64,000 nucleotides of DNA from Bifidobacterium sp. ESL0690 (GCF_029392315.1 NZ_CP113939.1:248001-312000); one strand, 5' to 3'; counted from the first letter of the stretch, positions 17,654-26,113 are shown. Notes: a model not told the origin generated them from the letters alone. Numbers and translations: made by a program.

Positions 17654-17720
17654 TTCACCCGATGAGTTCCCGCCATCGCAATCATCAATTTCGTAGTTCA
17701 TTACTTCCAAGGAGGTTGTA

Positions 17721-18659
17721 ATGCAAAAAGACAAAGCCAAGAGGCCCGCGATGTCGCGCCTTCCCGGCAATAAATCCTCAAAATTCATTCCCTACCTCAT
17801 CCCCGGTGTGCTGGGGCTTGCGGTCATCATCATCGTCCCGTTCCTGTGGAACGTATGCCTGAGCTTCACACGTTGGCGCGGGGTCGGGCCGATGAAATTC
17901 GTCGGGCCCAAGAACTGGATCAGGCTGATGGGCGACGCCACGTTCTGGAAATCGTTCCTTAATTCGTTCTGGATCATCGTGGCCATCGTGGTCATCCCGA
18001 CCATCCTCGGTCTCCTTATTTCCTCGGTGCTGACCGACGTCATCCAGAAGAAGTTCGGCTCCAAGACGGCCTCGTTCATCCGCGCGCTCTATTATCTTCC
18101 GCAGCTGCTGCCGGTCGCCGTGGCCGCAATCATCATGGGCTGGATCTTCCGCCCGGACGACGGTGCGATCAACGCGCTCATCGCCAAGTTCACCAGCGGC
18201 CCGGTGGCCATCAACTGGCTCGGCAACCCGAAACTCGCCCTGCCGAGCCTGATGTTCATCCTGATCTGGATTCAGCTGGGTTATCCGATTGTGATCTTCA
18301 TGTCCGGTCTGCAGCGCGTGGACCCTGAGCTTTACGAGGCCGCGGGGCTTGACGGCGCGAACTGGTGGCAGAAGTTCCGCGTGGTCACGCTGCCGTCGAT
18401 CATGCCGGAACTGATGGTCGTCATCCTCACCGCCACCATCGGCGCGTTGAAGACCTTCGGTCCAGTTTACCTGCTGACTAAAGGTGGCCCCGGTACTACA
18501 ACAATCGTGCCGTCCTACTATTCCTACAACCAATTCTTCCAAATCCATCAGGTCGGCTACGGCGCCGCCATCTCGACTTCGCTGACCTTGGTCATCATCG
18601 TGTTCTCCGTGGTGTTCACGATTTTCCAGGGCCGTGTCGAGAAGAATATGGACGACTGA
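17721..18659 (+). CDS. Sugar ABC transporter permease (MalF type)
   Basis: A 312-residue inner-membrane permease with six predicted TM segments. The EAA loop reads YEAAGLDGANWWQKFRVVTLPSI near residues 205-230 and docks on the ATPase. It has a short basic N-terminus and none of the long periplasmic insert of enterobacterial MalF. AAGGAGG precedes the ATG. It is the second gene of the CUT1 operon and would pair with the MalG-type permease 12 bp downstream. Confidence 0.9.
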   Translation: MQKDKAKRPAMSRLPGNKSSKFIPYLIPGVLGLAVIIIVPFLWNVCLSFTRWRGVGPMKFVGPKNWIRLMGDATFWKSFLNSFWIIVAIVVIPTILGLLISSVLTDVIQKKFGSKTASFIRALYYLPQLLPVAVAAIIMGWIFRPDDGAINALIAKFTSGPVAINWLGNPKLALPSLMFILIWIQLGYPIVIFMSGLQRVDPELYEAAGLDGANWWQKFRVVTLPSIMPELMVVILTATIGALKTFGPVYLLTKGGPGTTTIVPSYYSYNQFFQIHQVGYGAAISTSLTLVIIVFSVVFTIFQGRVEKNMDD

Positions 18660-18671
18660 GGGGAGTGCAAC

Positions 18672-19736
18672 ATGTCTGAAGCAACAATATCGGCGGCCGC
18701 TATGGGCTCCGCCAAAGCAAATGCAAAGTCAGCTGTCAAGTCCAGGGCCATCAAAACGGTGCGACGCAACGCGCGCGGTCTGCGCTACGTACGCAACGCA
18801 AGCATGGCGCAAGCCAGCGCTTCTGCCGCTCAAAGTAATACGAAAACCGCTGTAACCGTCTCGCAAGAGCAGAGCCAAGGCAGGAGCGCTGAAGTCAGTC
18901 ATAAGGCCAAGCACATCCGGTCATGGGGTGATTGGATGGCGCTGATTCTGCTGATCGTCGGCGCCCTCATCATGCTTTTCCCGATCATCATCCTGACGAT
19001 GAACGCCTTCAAGACCATCGGCGACTACAACGCCACCGGTCCGCTTTCCCTGCCGGCGCACCCCACGATGAGCGGCATCGTCGGCTTCTGGAAGATGAGC
19101 GACTTCCCGGTGAAACTCGGCAACTCCCTGCTGATCTCCCTGATTGTCGCAGTGCTGGGCGTGGTGCTTTCCGTGCTCAACTCATTCGCGCTGGGCATCG
19201 GCAAGGTCAAGGGCAATCGCTGGATCATCCTGGCCATCATGCTCGCCAACATGATGCCGCAGGAAGCGCTGCTCTTCCCGCTCTACACCATGTTCAAGCA
19301 CATCGGCCTCTACAACACGCAATGGGCGATCGTCGTCATCTTCACCATCATCCAAAGTGCGTACGGCACCTACCTGCTTTCGTCGGTGTACGGCACATTC
19401 CCGGAGGCCATTCTCGAGGCGGCCACGCTTGACGGCGCCAGCCGTTGGGAGACGCTTCTGAAGGTCGTGCTGCCGATTTCGTGGTCGACCATCAGCGTGC
19501 TGTTCGTCTTCTTCTTCGTGTGGACATGGAACGAATACATGATTCCGATGGCCTTCCTGATGGACGACAACGTGCAGACCGTACCGCTGGCGCTCGCCAC
19601 CCTGCAGGGCCAGCACACGATGGACGCGACCACCCTGGCCGCGGCGTCGCTCTTAAGCATCATCCCGACCATCATCTTCTTCATCATCTTCCAGCGCAAG
19701 CTCAATCAAGGCATTGTCGCTGGTGCGGTGAAGTGA
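18672..19736 (+). CDS. Sugar ABC transporter permease (MalG type) with long N-terminal extension
   Basis: A 354-residue permease. The MalG-like core begins near residue 85 (SWGDWMALILLIVGALIMLFP). Its EAA loop is LEAATLDGASRWETLLKVVLP near residues 245-265, and the family ending LNQGIVAGAVK is present. Family members usually have about 280 residues. The extra 80 or so at the N-terminus are Ala, Ser, Gln and Arg rich, hydrophilic and probably disordered in the cytoplasm. The ATG has GGGGAGTG upstream, and no internal in-frame start near the core has a better site, so the extension seems genuine. It completes the translocation pore; the ATPase must be encoded elsewhere. Confidence 0.88.
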   Translation: MSEATISAAAMGSAKANAKSAVKSRAIKTVRRNARGLRYVRNASMAQASASAAQSNTKTAVTVSQEQSQGRSAEVSHKAKHIRSWGDWMALILLIVGALIMLFPIIILTMNAFKTIGDYNATGPLSLPAHPTMSGIVGFWKMSDFPVKLGNSLLISLIVAVLGVVLSVLNSFALGIGKVKGNRWIILAIMLANMMPQEALLFPLYTMFKHIGLYNTQWAIVVIFTIIQSAYGTYLLSSVYGTFPEAILEAATLDGASRWETLLKVVLPISWSTISVLFVFFFVWTWNEYMIPMAFLMDDNVQTVPLALATLQGQHTMDATTLAAASLLSIIPTIIFFIIFQRKLNQGIVAGAVK

Positions 19737-19757
19737 AAGTGAAGTGAGATTGCCGCT

Positions 19758-19934
19758 AAACGATTGCCTGTTCCGCGCATGTGCCGTTGGTGTCGGCAAT
19801 CGTTTGGGGAGCTCCTGCTGGCAAACGGACTCCGGGAAAGTTTTATGGTCCGTTTCCCAGCAGTACTGTGTGGATTTATGCGTTTGATGCAGGTAAACGG
19901 ACTCTGAGTTCAGGTACTGGTCCGTTTACCGGCA
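19758..19934 (+). repeat. Three successive intergenic hairpins, two of them related copies
   Basis: Hairpin 1 (19758-19805) has an 11-bp perfect stem, AAACGATTGCC. Hairpin 2 (19815-19863) has a 16-bp stem with one mismatch containing AAACGGAC. Hairpin 3 (19888-19934) has a 16-bp stem with one mismatch, also containing AAACGGACT. Hairpins 2 and 3 share stem sequence and the trailing TACTGTGT, so they look like a diverged tandem copy. They fill the gap between the permease and GH172 genes. None has a T-tract, so simple termination is doubtful. Confidence 0.7.
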
Positions 19935-20047
19935 CCATACTGTGTACGAGTCAATGACAGGAATAAGGTGCGATAGAGTGTCGTATTGATAAAGCGGCCT
20001 AATCAATTGAGCGCCAATGAGAATAGCGGAATCGGAAAGGTTTAAAG

Positions 20048-21199
20048 ATGAATGGAATGTCGGTAAATCCGGGCGCAGGATTAAGCGTGTGCGGGAATTT
20101 CGGCGGCGGCATGCTTGACGGGTTGGCGACGGCCTCGCGCGGGCGCTCACGCTGCGTCAACGCGGAAAACCCGACTGGCGGCAAAGGCGTGGCGGCGATG
20201 AGTGCCGGCAAGCTCGGCCCTTCGCGCAAAGGAACGCCCTGCCTCGGCACTGTTCCGGCCGGCGAATCCGTGACGCTGATGGACGTCGACGGCCCCGGCG
20301 TCATCCGCCATATCTGGATGACCGTCACCGACAAGACCTCACCCACCGGCCCGAACGTTTTGCGCAACCTGATCCTCGAGTTCTATTGGGACGGCGAGGA
20401 AAGTCCGTCCGTCGTCTGCCCGATTGGCGACTTCTTCTGCTGCGGCCACGCCCAGGATTGCCCCGTCAACTCCATGCCTATCGTCGTAGCCCCCAACCGC
20501 GGTTTCAACTGCTACTTCGCCATGCCCTTCGAGCATGCCAAAATCGTCCTGCGCAACGACCACAACGAGGACGTTCCGGCGTTCTTTTATCAAATCGATT
20601 ACACGGAATACGACGCGCTGCCGGTCGATGCGATGCGCTTCCACGCCCAGTGGCGTCGTGAGCGGGTCACTAAGGAGCAGCAGGATTACACGATTCTCGA
20701 CGGCGTTCGTGGCCAAGGCACCTACGTCGGCACCTACCTCGCGCTGACGGCGTTGGAAAGCCGTTGGTGGGGCGAAGGCGAGGTCAAGTTCTACCTCGAC
20801 GGCGACATCGATTACCCGACCGTCACCAGCACCGGCACCGAGGATTATTTCGGTGGGGCTTGGAGTTTCGCGACTTTTGATGAAAATCATCATATGCGAG
20901 AGCAGACCTATTGCGCCCCGTTCGTCGGTTTCCCGTTCCGTTCGCAAAGCCTCGGCAACCGCGAAAGCGAGTATTGGGACAAGTCCACGCCCGTGATGCG
21001 CGGGATGTATCGCTGGCACATTCCCGATCCGATTTATTTCGAACGCGATTTGCGCGTGACCGTCCAACAGATCGGCAGCCAGGAAGCCGGCCTTTTCGAG
21101 CGCTCGGACGACGTGGCCAGCGTCGCCTACTGGTACCAGCGCGAGCCGCACACCCCGTTTCCGCCGCTCGGCGATCGTCACTTCCGTCAGCCGCGGTGA
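20048..21199 (+). CDS. GH172 (DUF2961) family glycoside hydrolase
   Basis: A 383-residue cytoplasmic protein with no signal peptide. Family features are GVIRHIWMTVTD near residues 84-95, LEFYWDGEESPSVVCPIGDFF near 110-130, WWGEGEVKFYLDGD near 240-252 and STGTEDYFGGAWSF near 261-274. GH172 was founded on a Bifidobacterium dentium enzyme acting on difructose dianhydride I (alpha-D-fructofuranosidase), and other members release alpha-D-arabinofuranose. The Glu residues of the WGEGE and GTEDY motifs are the likely catalytic pair (inference from family conservation). GGAAAGG lies before the ATG. With the upstream importer it probably splits an imported furanoside in the cytoplasm. Fructofuranoside versus arabinofuranoside specificity is not decided by the sequence. 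Confidence 0.85.
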   Translation: MNGMSVNPGAGLSVCGNFGGGMLDGLATASRGRSRCVNAENPTGGKGVAAMSAGKLGPSRKGTPCLGTVPAGESVTLMDVDGPGVIRHIWMTVTDKTSPTGPNVLRNLILEFYWDGEESPSVVCPIGDFFCCGHAQDCPVNSMPIVVAPNRGFNCYFAMPFEHAKIVLRNDHNEDVPAFFYQIDYTEYDALPVDAMRFHAQWRRERVTKEQQDYTILDGVRGQGTYVGTYLALTALESRWWGEGEVKFYLDGDIDYPTVTSTGTEDYFGGAWSFATFDENHHMREQTYCAPFVGFPFRSQSLGNRESEYWDKSTPVMRGMYRWHIPDPIYFERDLRVTVQQIGSQEAGLFERSDDVASVAYWYQREPHTPFPPLGDRHFRQPR

Positions 21200-21279
21200 G
21201 TGACGGGGAGGGTTCGGTTCTTCAGGTTCGGCCCCCTGCTTTAGCCGCTAATCCGCAAATTCGGACTTTTGCAATCGCT

Positions 21280-21432
21280 AAAGTGTACGTTTTTTACGTC
21301 ACTGTGCAGGAAGTACGTTTTGAAAGCGCTAACTTGCACTTTTGGTACGCTGGCGTGGCAAAAGTACGTTTTGCGGGTGCCAAAGTGCACTTTCGTGACG
21401 GTGGCGTCAGAATAATGCACCTTGATAATGGT
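21280..21432. repeat. Three 51-bp degenerate tandem repeats
   Basis: Units at 21280-21330, 21331-21381 and 21382-21432 are each exactly 51 bp. Each begins with AAAGTG or AACTTG and the first two share AAGTACGTTTTG near position 32. A partial unit ending GCAATCGCT precedes the first. The units also contain inverted sub-motifs such as AAAGTGCACTTT. They occupy the roughly 480-bp gap between the GH172 and GH65 genes, where no credible ORF exists. Confidence 0.75.
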
Positions 21433-21678
21433 CGGAAGTTGACGGATCGAAGTGACGGCGGCAAAGCCCCAATTCTGCCAAAGGTTTTGCGTTAACGTTC
21501 TCATGGTGTTTCGTGGGCCGGTAATATTACAAGGTTCGGGGTATGCTTGCCAACAGTGAACGATGCGCTGGCTGCCCATGCAACGCTGAGATTGCGGGCA
21601 ACCAAGCGCGGGGGAACCTGCCGGCTGTGAGCAATGTCGTCAGACGGTACCGGGAAGACAGCATTATGTTGGAGGAAA

Positions 21679-23994
21679 GTGTTGGACAGTAACGAGATTC
21701 GGCAATTGGACTTGCAAGACGACCCGCTGGATGCGGAGCGTTATCCCATTGATCCGTGGAAATTCACCGAATACGGCAAGCCGACCGCCGAGAGTGCGAC
21801 GCTTTTTTCGCTTTCCAACGGCACCATCGGCGTGCGTGGCGAGGCCAGTGCGCCCCGAAATCTCGGTGCGGGCACGTTCCTGAGCGGTTTCCACGAGACC
21901 TTCGCCATCCGTCACGCCGAGGAAGCCTATGGTTTCGCTCGCGTGGGCCAGGTGGTGCAAGGCGTGCCGGATACTGTGGATTTCCGATTTTCCGTAAACG
22001 GCAAGCAGCTCACGGATCCGCAACAAGTCTGCCAGAGCCTTGATTTCAAAGAGGGCACCGCCACCCGCTCCTACACATACGAGGTCGGCGACGGGGCAAG
22101 TCTTGAGGTCAGTATCGTCACGATGGTCTGCCTTTTCCGTGCGGATTTGATGGCCACAACCTTGACGTTCAGAGCCCACGGACGTGCCATGAACGTTCAC
22201 GTTGAAGGCAAGATGAACACCGATCACCCCGTGGTTTCCCGCGATGTCGACCCGCGTAAGGCCGACCTGATCGCCGACGGCGGACTGCGCAAGCTCGAGG
22301 TCGATGCCATTTCCCGTGGCGTGGCCGATGAAAGTTTCGGCGCCTTCCACTGCCTGCATTCGGGGCTCACGATGGGCGTTGGCTTCTGCCAGCAGGTCGA
22401 CGGCGAAATGATTCCCGACGTCTTCGACGTCAAAGTGCCGGATGGCGGCGAGAAGCAAGTGCTGCGTTACGCCGCATATAACACATATCGCATCAATCCT
22501 ATCGGTGTCGATAAAGGCCTTGAGGTCTCCACTATCGGTACCCAGAATTCCGCCGAGCTTATCAGGCTTTGCGCGGAAACCCTGAACTGGGCCGTCGCAC
22601 AGGGGCTCGAACGCCTGCAGGATCAGCAGCGCGCGTGGCTGGAGCGTTTCTGGCAGGAATCGGACGTCGCTATCGACGATGGCGGCGACGGAAGGCTCCA
22701 GCAGACGATGCATTGGGAGCTTTTCGAGCTCGCGCAGGCCACCGCGACCGTCGCCAACGGCGTGTCGGCCAAGGGCCTGAGCGGCACCGGTTATTCCGGC
22801 CACTACTTCTGGGATACGGAAACGTATATCGTTCCGTTCCTTATCTATACGAACCCCGCGCGCGCCCGCGACATCCTTTCCTACCGCTTCCGCATGCTGC
22901 CGGCGGCTCGCAAGCGCGCTCGGATGATGAGTGTGGAGGGGGCACTCTTCCCGTGGCGCGGCATCAACGGCGAGGAGGCTTCGGCGTTCTTCGAAGCCGG
23001 CACCGCGCAATGCCATATCGACGCGGACATCGCCTACGCCGTCAACCAGTACGTTTCGGTGACCGGCGACCACGAGTTCCTGGCAACCGAGGGCATTGAC
23101 ATTCTCGTCGAAACCGCGCGGATGTGGGCGAGCCTCGGCTACATGGGCTGGGACGGCACCTTCCATATCAACACCGTCACCGGCCCAGACGAATACACCG
23201 CCTTGGTGGACGACAATTATTACACCAACGTCATGGCCCAATTCAACCTGCGCAAGGCCGCGGACGCTTTGGAATCGCTCGACGGCGAAGAGCTCAATGC
23301 CGTGGTCCAGCGTCTCGGCGTCAAGCCCGGCGAATCGATGCATTGGCGCGAGGTCGCCGAGCTGATGAAGCTTCCGTATGACAAAAAGCTCGGCGTCCAT
23401 CTCCAGGACGACGACATCTTGCGTCGTGAGCCTTGGGATTTCGAGCATGACACGCAGCGGCCGCTGCTGCTCCATTACCATCCGATCGTGATTTATCGCC
23501 GTCGCGTCTTGAAGCAGACGGACACGGTCTTGGCGCTTTATCTGCTTTCCTCGAACTTCGGTTTGGACGTCAAGCGCCGTGATTTCGATTTCTACGACCC
23601 GTTGACCACCGGAGATTCCTCGCTGTCCGCGGCCTCGCAGTGCATCCTCGCGGCCGAGGTAGGCTATGGTGATCTGGCCATGCAGTATTTCCTGGAGTCT
23701 TTGTACGCCGACGTCGCCAACCTTCACAGCAACACCTCCGACGGCATCCATCTGGCTTCGGCCGGTGGGGTGTGGATGTCGGTGGTCGCCGGTTTCGGCG
23801 GCCTGCGCGATTCGGGGGGCGAAGAACTTTCGATCGACCCGCACCTTCCCAATGAGTGGGAGAGCCTCACCTACCGGCTCACCATCCACGGTTCGCGCTT
23901 GGTCATCACCGTCACCCACGGCGACGTCACGGTCCGCCGCGTCTCCGGCGACCCGGTAACGCTCCAGGTCAAAGGCGAGCTCCGCACCGTCTGA
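21679..23994 (+). CDS. GH65 family glycoside phosphorylase or hydrolase
   Basis: A protein of about 771 residues with the GH65 layout: N-terminal beta-sandwich (YPIDPWKFTEYG), linker, (alpha/alpha)6 barrel and small C-terminal sheet. Motifs are GYSGHYFWDTETYIVPF near residue 372, TGPDEYT near 503 with the general-acid Glu, KQTDTVLALYL near 612, and LTTGDSSLSA near 642. Known maltose, kojibiose and trehalose phosphorylases usually have His in the last motif (TTHDSSLS) as part of the phosphate site; here it is Gly. Phosphorolysis is therefore not assured. The start is GTG 21679 or TTG 21682 after GGAGGA; an ATG at 21634 lacks a Shine-Dalgarno. It is probably co-regulated with the GH172 gene and acts on an alpha-glucoside. 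No beta-phosphoglucomutase gene is adjacent. Confidence 0.85.
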   Translation: MLDSNEIRQLDLQDDPLDAERYPIDPWKFTEYGKPTAESATLFSLSNGTIGVRGEASAPRNLGAGTFLSGFHETFAIRHAEEAYGFARVGQVVQGVPDTVDFRFSVNGKQLTDPQQVCQSLDFKEGTATRSYTYEVGDGASLEVSIVTMVCLFRADLMATTLTFRAHGRAMNVHVEGKMNTDHPVVSRDVDPRKADLIADGGLRKLEVDAISRGVADESFGAFHCLHSGLTMGVGFCQQVDGEMIPDVFDVKVPDGGEKQVLRYAAYNTYRINPIGVDKGLEVSTIGTQNSAELIRLCAETLNWAVAQGLERLQDQQRAWLERFWQESDVAIDDGGDGRLQQTMHWELFELAQATATVANGVSAKGLSGTGYSGHYFWDTETYIVPFLIYTNPARARDILSYRFRMLPAARKRARMMSVEGALFPWRGINGEEASAFFEAGTAQCHIDADIAYAVNQYVSVTGDHEFLATEGIDILVETARMWASLGYMGWDGTFHINTVTGPDEYTALVDDNYYTNVMAQFNLRKAADALESLDGEELNAVVQRLGVKPGESMHWREVAELMKLPYDKKLGVHLQDDDILRREPWDFEHDTQRPLLLHYHPIVIYRRRVLKQTDTVLALYLLSSNFGLDVKRRDFDFYDPLTTGDSSLSAASQCILAAEVGYGDLAMQYFLESLYADVANLHSNTSDGIHLASAGGVWMSVVAGFGGLRDSGGEELSIDPHLPNEWESLTYRLTIHGSRLVITVTHGDVTVRRVSGDPVTLQVKGELRTV

Positions 23995-24104
23995 AGTGTT
24001 CGGGTCTGTGCGTTGAGCCTTGTCTGGGCAAGCCTTTGGGTCGCTGCTTCATTGCTGGGATGTCTAAGGGCACATGACTATAGCTTTAACGACGTTTTGA
24101 TAAT

Positions 24105-24191
24105 TGGTAATTTTATGCTATCAATTTATGAGAAAGTGGCAATTTTATTTTGCCATTTTTTAAATAATTGGTAAGATTACTTTACCGGTTG
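24105..24191. repeat. 32-bp iterons upstream of the first DUF4143 ATPase
   Basis: Repeats begin at 24105, 24137 and 24169, exactly 32 bp apart, each starting TGGTAA or TGGCAA. Each also contains an inverted partner: TGGTA with TATCA, TGGCAA with TTGCCA, and GGTAA with TTACC. The third copy ends at the Shine-Dalgarno GGAGGA. The layout resembles autoregulatory operators. Confidence 0.75.
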
Positions 24192-24199
24192 GAGGAATT

Positions 24200-25579
24200 A
24201 TGGATACGGTCATTGCACAGAAGATACAGGACTTTTCGTTGGATGATTTTCGCCCCATCGTCCCGCGTGACCTTGATTTGGGTAAACCTCTGACGCCTAA
24301 AGTTGGCAACCTTGTCAAAGTCGTTATCGGTATGAGACGCAGCGGTAAAAGCTACCGTCTTTTTCAGGAGATGGACAGGCTCCTTGTCTCAGGTGTTGAG
24401 ACCGAACGTATCTGTTATTTCAATTTTGAGGATGACAGGCTCGGTAAGGTCACTTCGGCCACCGGCGACGCGGTGCTTGATACCTTCTTCTTGTTGCACC
24501 CGCAAGCGCAGGATGGAGGAGTGTACCTGTTTTTCGACGAGCTTCAGGAGATGGAGAATTGGGGCAAATGGCTGCGTCGCGTGGTGGATACCATGAAAGC
24601 GACCATCTATGTCAGCGGGTCATCTTCAAAGATGCTTTCCAGCGAGGTTTCCACAGAGTTCCGTGGCCGTGCGCTTGATTTTGAGTTGCTGCCATACTCC
24701 TTTCGTGAATTTGTGCGGGCGTATGGCGGACTTGAAGGTGACTCAGGTGAAGTTGGGAAAACCATTGGCAAAGCCGGTTTCTATTCCACTCAGGAACAGA
24801 TTTATCTGCGACGAGCCTTCGCCGAATATCTCGACCGTGGAGGTTTCCCTGCAGCGCAAAGTCTTCCGATGCCGCAGGCCATTGCTCTTCTGCAGGGCTA
24901 TGTGCAGCGCGTGGTGGCCGGGGATGTTGTAGAGCGTCACAACATCGGTCGTCCGCAAGTGGTGGTGGCGTTCGCCCGGAGGGTACTTGGTTCCAATGGT
25001 AAAAGCATCTCTTTGCGTAAAATTGAGAACGATTTGCGCAGTGCCGGGCTTGATTCGAGCCGTGCGTTGCTCAGCGACGTTCTGAAATATTTCGAGGAGG
25101 CCTATCTGCTGTTCGCATTGAAGGAATTCTCGGTGTCGTTAAGTGCCAACACAACGGCTCGGCCCAAGATTTATGCCGTCGATCCCGGGCTGGCGCTCGC
25201 GTATTCTCGGGCGAGTGTAAGCGATGTGGGGCAGCGGCTTGAGCAATCTGTCTATCTTGAATTGCGTCGGCGAAACGTTGGTTTACGCCGTGATGGTATT
25301 TCGTCGTATCGTACAAAAAAGCAAGGTTATGAAGTTGATTTCGTGGTCGGTGATGTACTGGGGCACGAGGCCTACGAGCTCTATCAGGTCACCGTTTCGA
25401 TGGACGATGAGCAGACCGCGCGGCGCGAGCTGCGTGCCCTTTGGGAGGTCATGGATGAGCAGGGAATGAGAGAGGCCACGCTCATCGTCCTTGATGGTGA
25501 AGCGAAAGATTATCGCGATGGTTCGCATATTGTCCATCAAGTCCCGGCTTGGCTTTGGTTCGCTGACACAGCTGCGTAG
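24200..25579 (+). CDS. AAA-type ATPase with DUF4143 domain
   Basis: A 459-residue protein. Walker A is VIGMRRSGKSYRLF near residues 46-57 and Walker B is VYLFFDELQEMENW near 110-123. SGSSSKMLSSEVSTEFRGR, the sensor region, follows, then the DUF4143 part with a C-terminal nuclease-like fold containing the EVDFVVGD motif near 380. Such proteins are very common in gut bacteria and archaea, often in variable regions; their role is not settled (defence, transcription control or mobile-element functions have been suggested). It is a single-gene unit preceded by 32-bp iterons. A second, divergent member lies at 38156, also behind iterons. Composition is less GC-rich than the neighbours, consistent with acquisition. 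Confidence 0.85.
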   Translation: MDTVIAQKIQDFSLDDFRPIVPRDLDLGKPLTPKVGNLVKVVIGMRRSGKSYRLFQEMDRLLVSGVETERICYFNFEDDRLGKVTSATGDAVLDTFFLLHPQAQDGGVYLFFDELQEMENWGKWLRRVVDTMKATIYVSGSSSKMLSSEVSTEFRGRALDFELLPYSFREFVRAYGGLEGDSGEVGKTIGKAGFYSTQEQIYLRRAFAEYLDRGGFPAAQSLPMPQAIALLQGYVQRVVAGDVVERHNIGRPQVVVAFARRVLGSNGKSISLRKIENDLRSAGLDSSRALLSDVLKYFEEAYLLFALKEFSVSLSANTTARPKIYAVDPGLALAYSRASVSDVGQRLEQSVYLELRRRNVGLRRDGISSYRTKKQGYEVDFVVGDVLGHEAYELYQVTVSMDDEQTARRELRALWEVMDEQGMREATLIVLDGEAKDYRDGSHIVHQVPAWLWFADTAA

Positions 25580-25885
25580 CCCGAGATTTGACGGCTGAGG
25601 GATTTGTATTCTGAAACCACTGACGCTCCCAAACCTCTCTATCGATTAATCAACGACGGCCGTCGCGAGTTTGCTTTTTGATTTATTGATTAACTTTGCT
25701 TTATAGTAATCCATTACCAAATTTAGCGGTTTCTATTTGATGGAGACCAGGAAACAGGCGGTTCGCAGAGCGCCACTATCAATATCGAACGTAGCGGTGA
25801 TCCTGACATTGGGGGAAAACGCTGTTGCGTTCCGGCGGCATTGAAGGCTAACGGAGGCAATCAAATATCTAACAGGGGATGAAAT

Positions 25886-25928
25886 CCGCCGCTTGCAAGG
25901 GTGATTGCAAGTGGCGGGTTTTGTTTTG
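25886..25928 (+). terminator. Rho-independent terminator with no obvious gene
   Basis: CCGCCGCTTGCAA pairs with TTGCAAGTGGCGG (13 bp, one G-U) around a 6-nt loop, extended by A-T pairs and followed by TTTTGTTTTG. It lies more than 300 bp after the ATPase stop and about 190 bp before xylA. It may end the ATPase transcript, a small RNA, or a xylA leader. Confidence 0.75.
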
Positions 25929-26019
25929 CCGGCGGGTACGGGGATAGCTGAATATGAAGATAATTTTTTGAAAATAATGTTTCGAATAGAGGAAAATCGC
26001 ATTATTTCAATAATTAAAT

Positions 26020-26051
26020 GATTTGACATATTGAACAAATCGTCATATTGT
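26020..26051 (+). promoter_or_regulatory. Likely xylA promoter with overlapping inverted repeat
   Basis: TTGACA at 26023-26028 and TATTGT at 26046-26051 are 17 bp apart, about 60-90 bp before the xylA start. GATTTG (26020) and CAAATC (26036) form an inverted repeat with a 10-bp spacer over the -35 box, a suitable place for a repressor. Confidence 0.6.
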
Positions 26052-26113
26052 GTTAGTGAAACGAATTAACCAATGTCGTCAGCAACGACGGCACGTGTGC
26101 AAAGGAGCAACCT

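Larger units (their letters stand above)
25580..26113. other. Gap between the ATPase gene and xylA
   Basis: About 530 bp. It holds an 8-bp inverted repeat (TTAATCAA at 25646, TTGATTAA at 25686), a possible 34-codon ORF at 25740-25844 with no Shine-Dalgarno, a strong plus-strand terminator at 25886-25928 and the xylA promoter at 26023-26051. The terminator ends no annotated gene, so a short transcript may run through 25700-25928. Confidence 0.5.

Noticed and set aside
20911-21495. 194-codon ORF overlapping the GH172 gene and the 51-bp repeats.
   Set aside because: The first half is an off-frame shadow of GH172, and the second half is the 51-bp repeat read as codons. No start signal is present.
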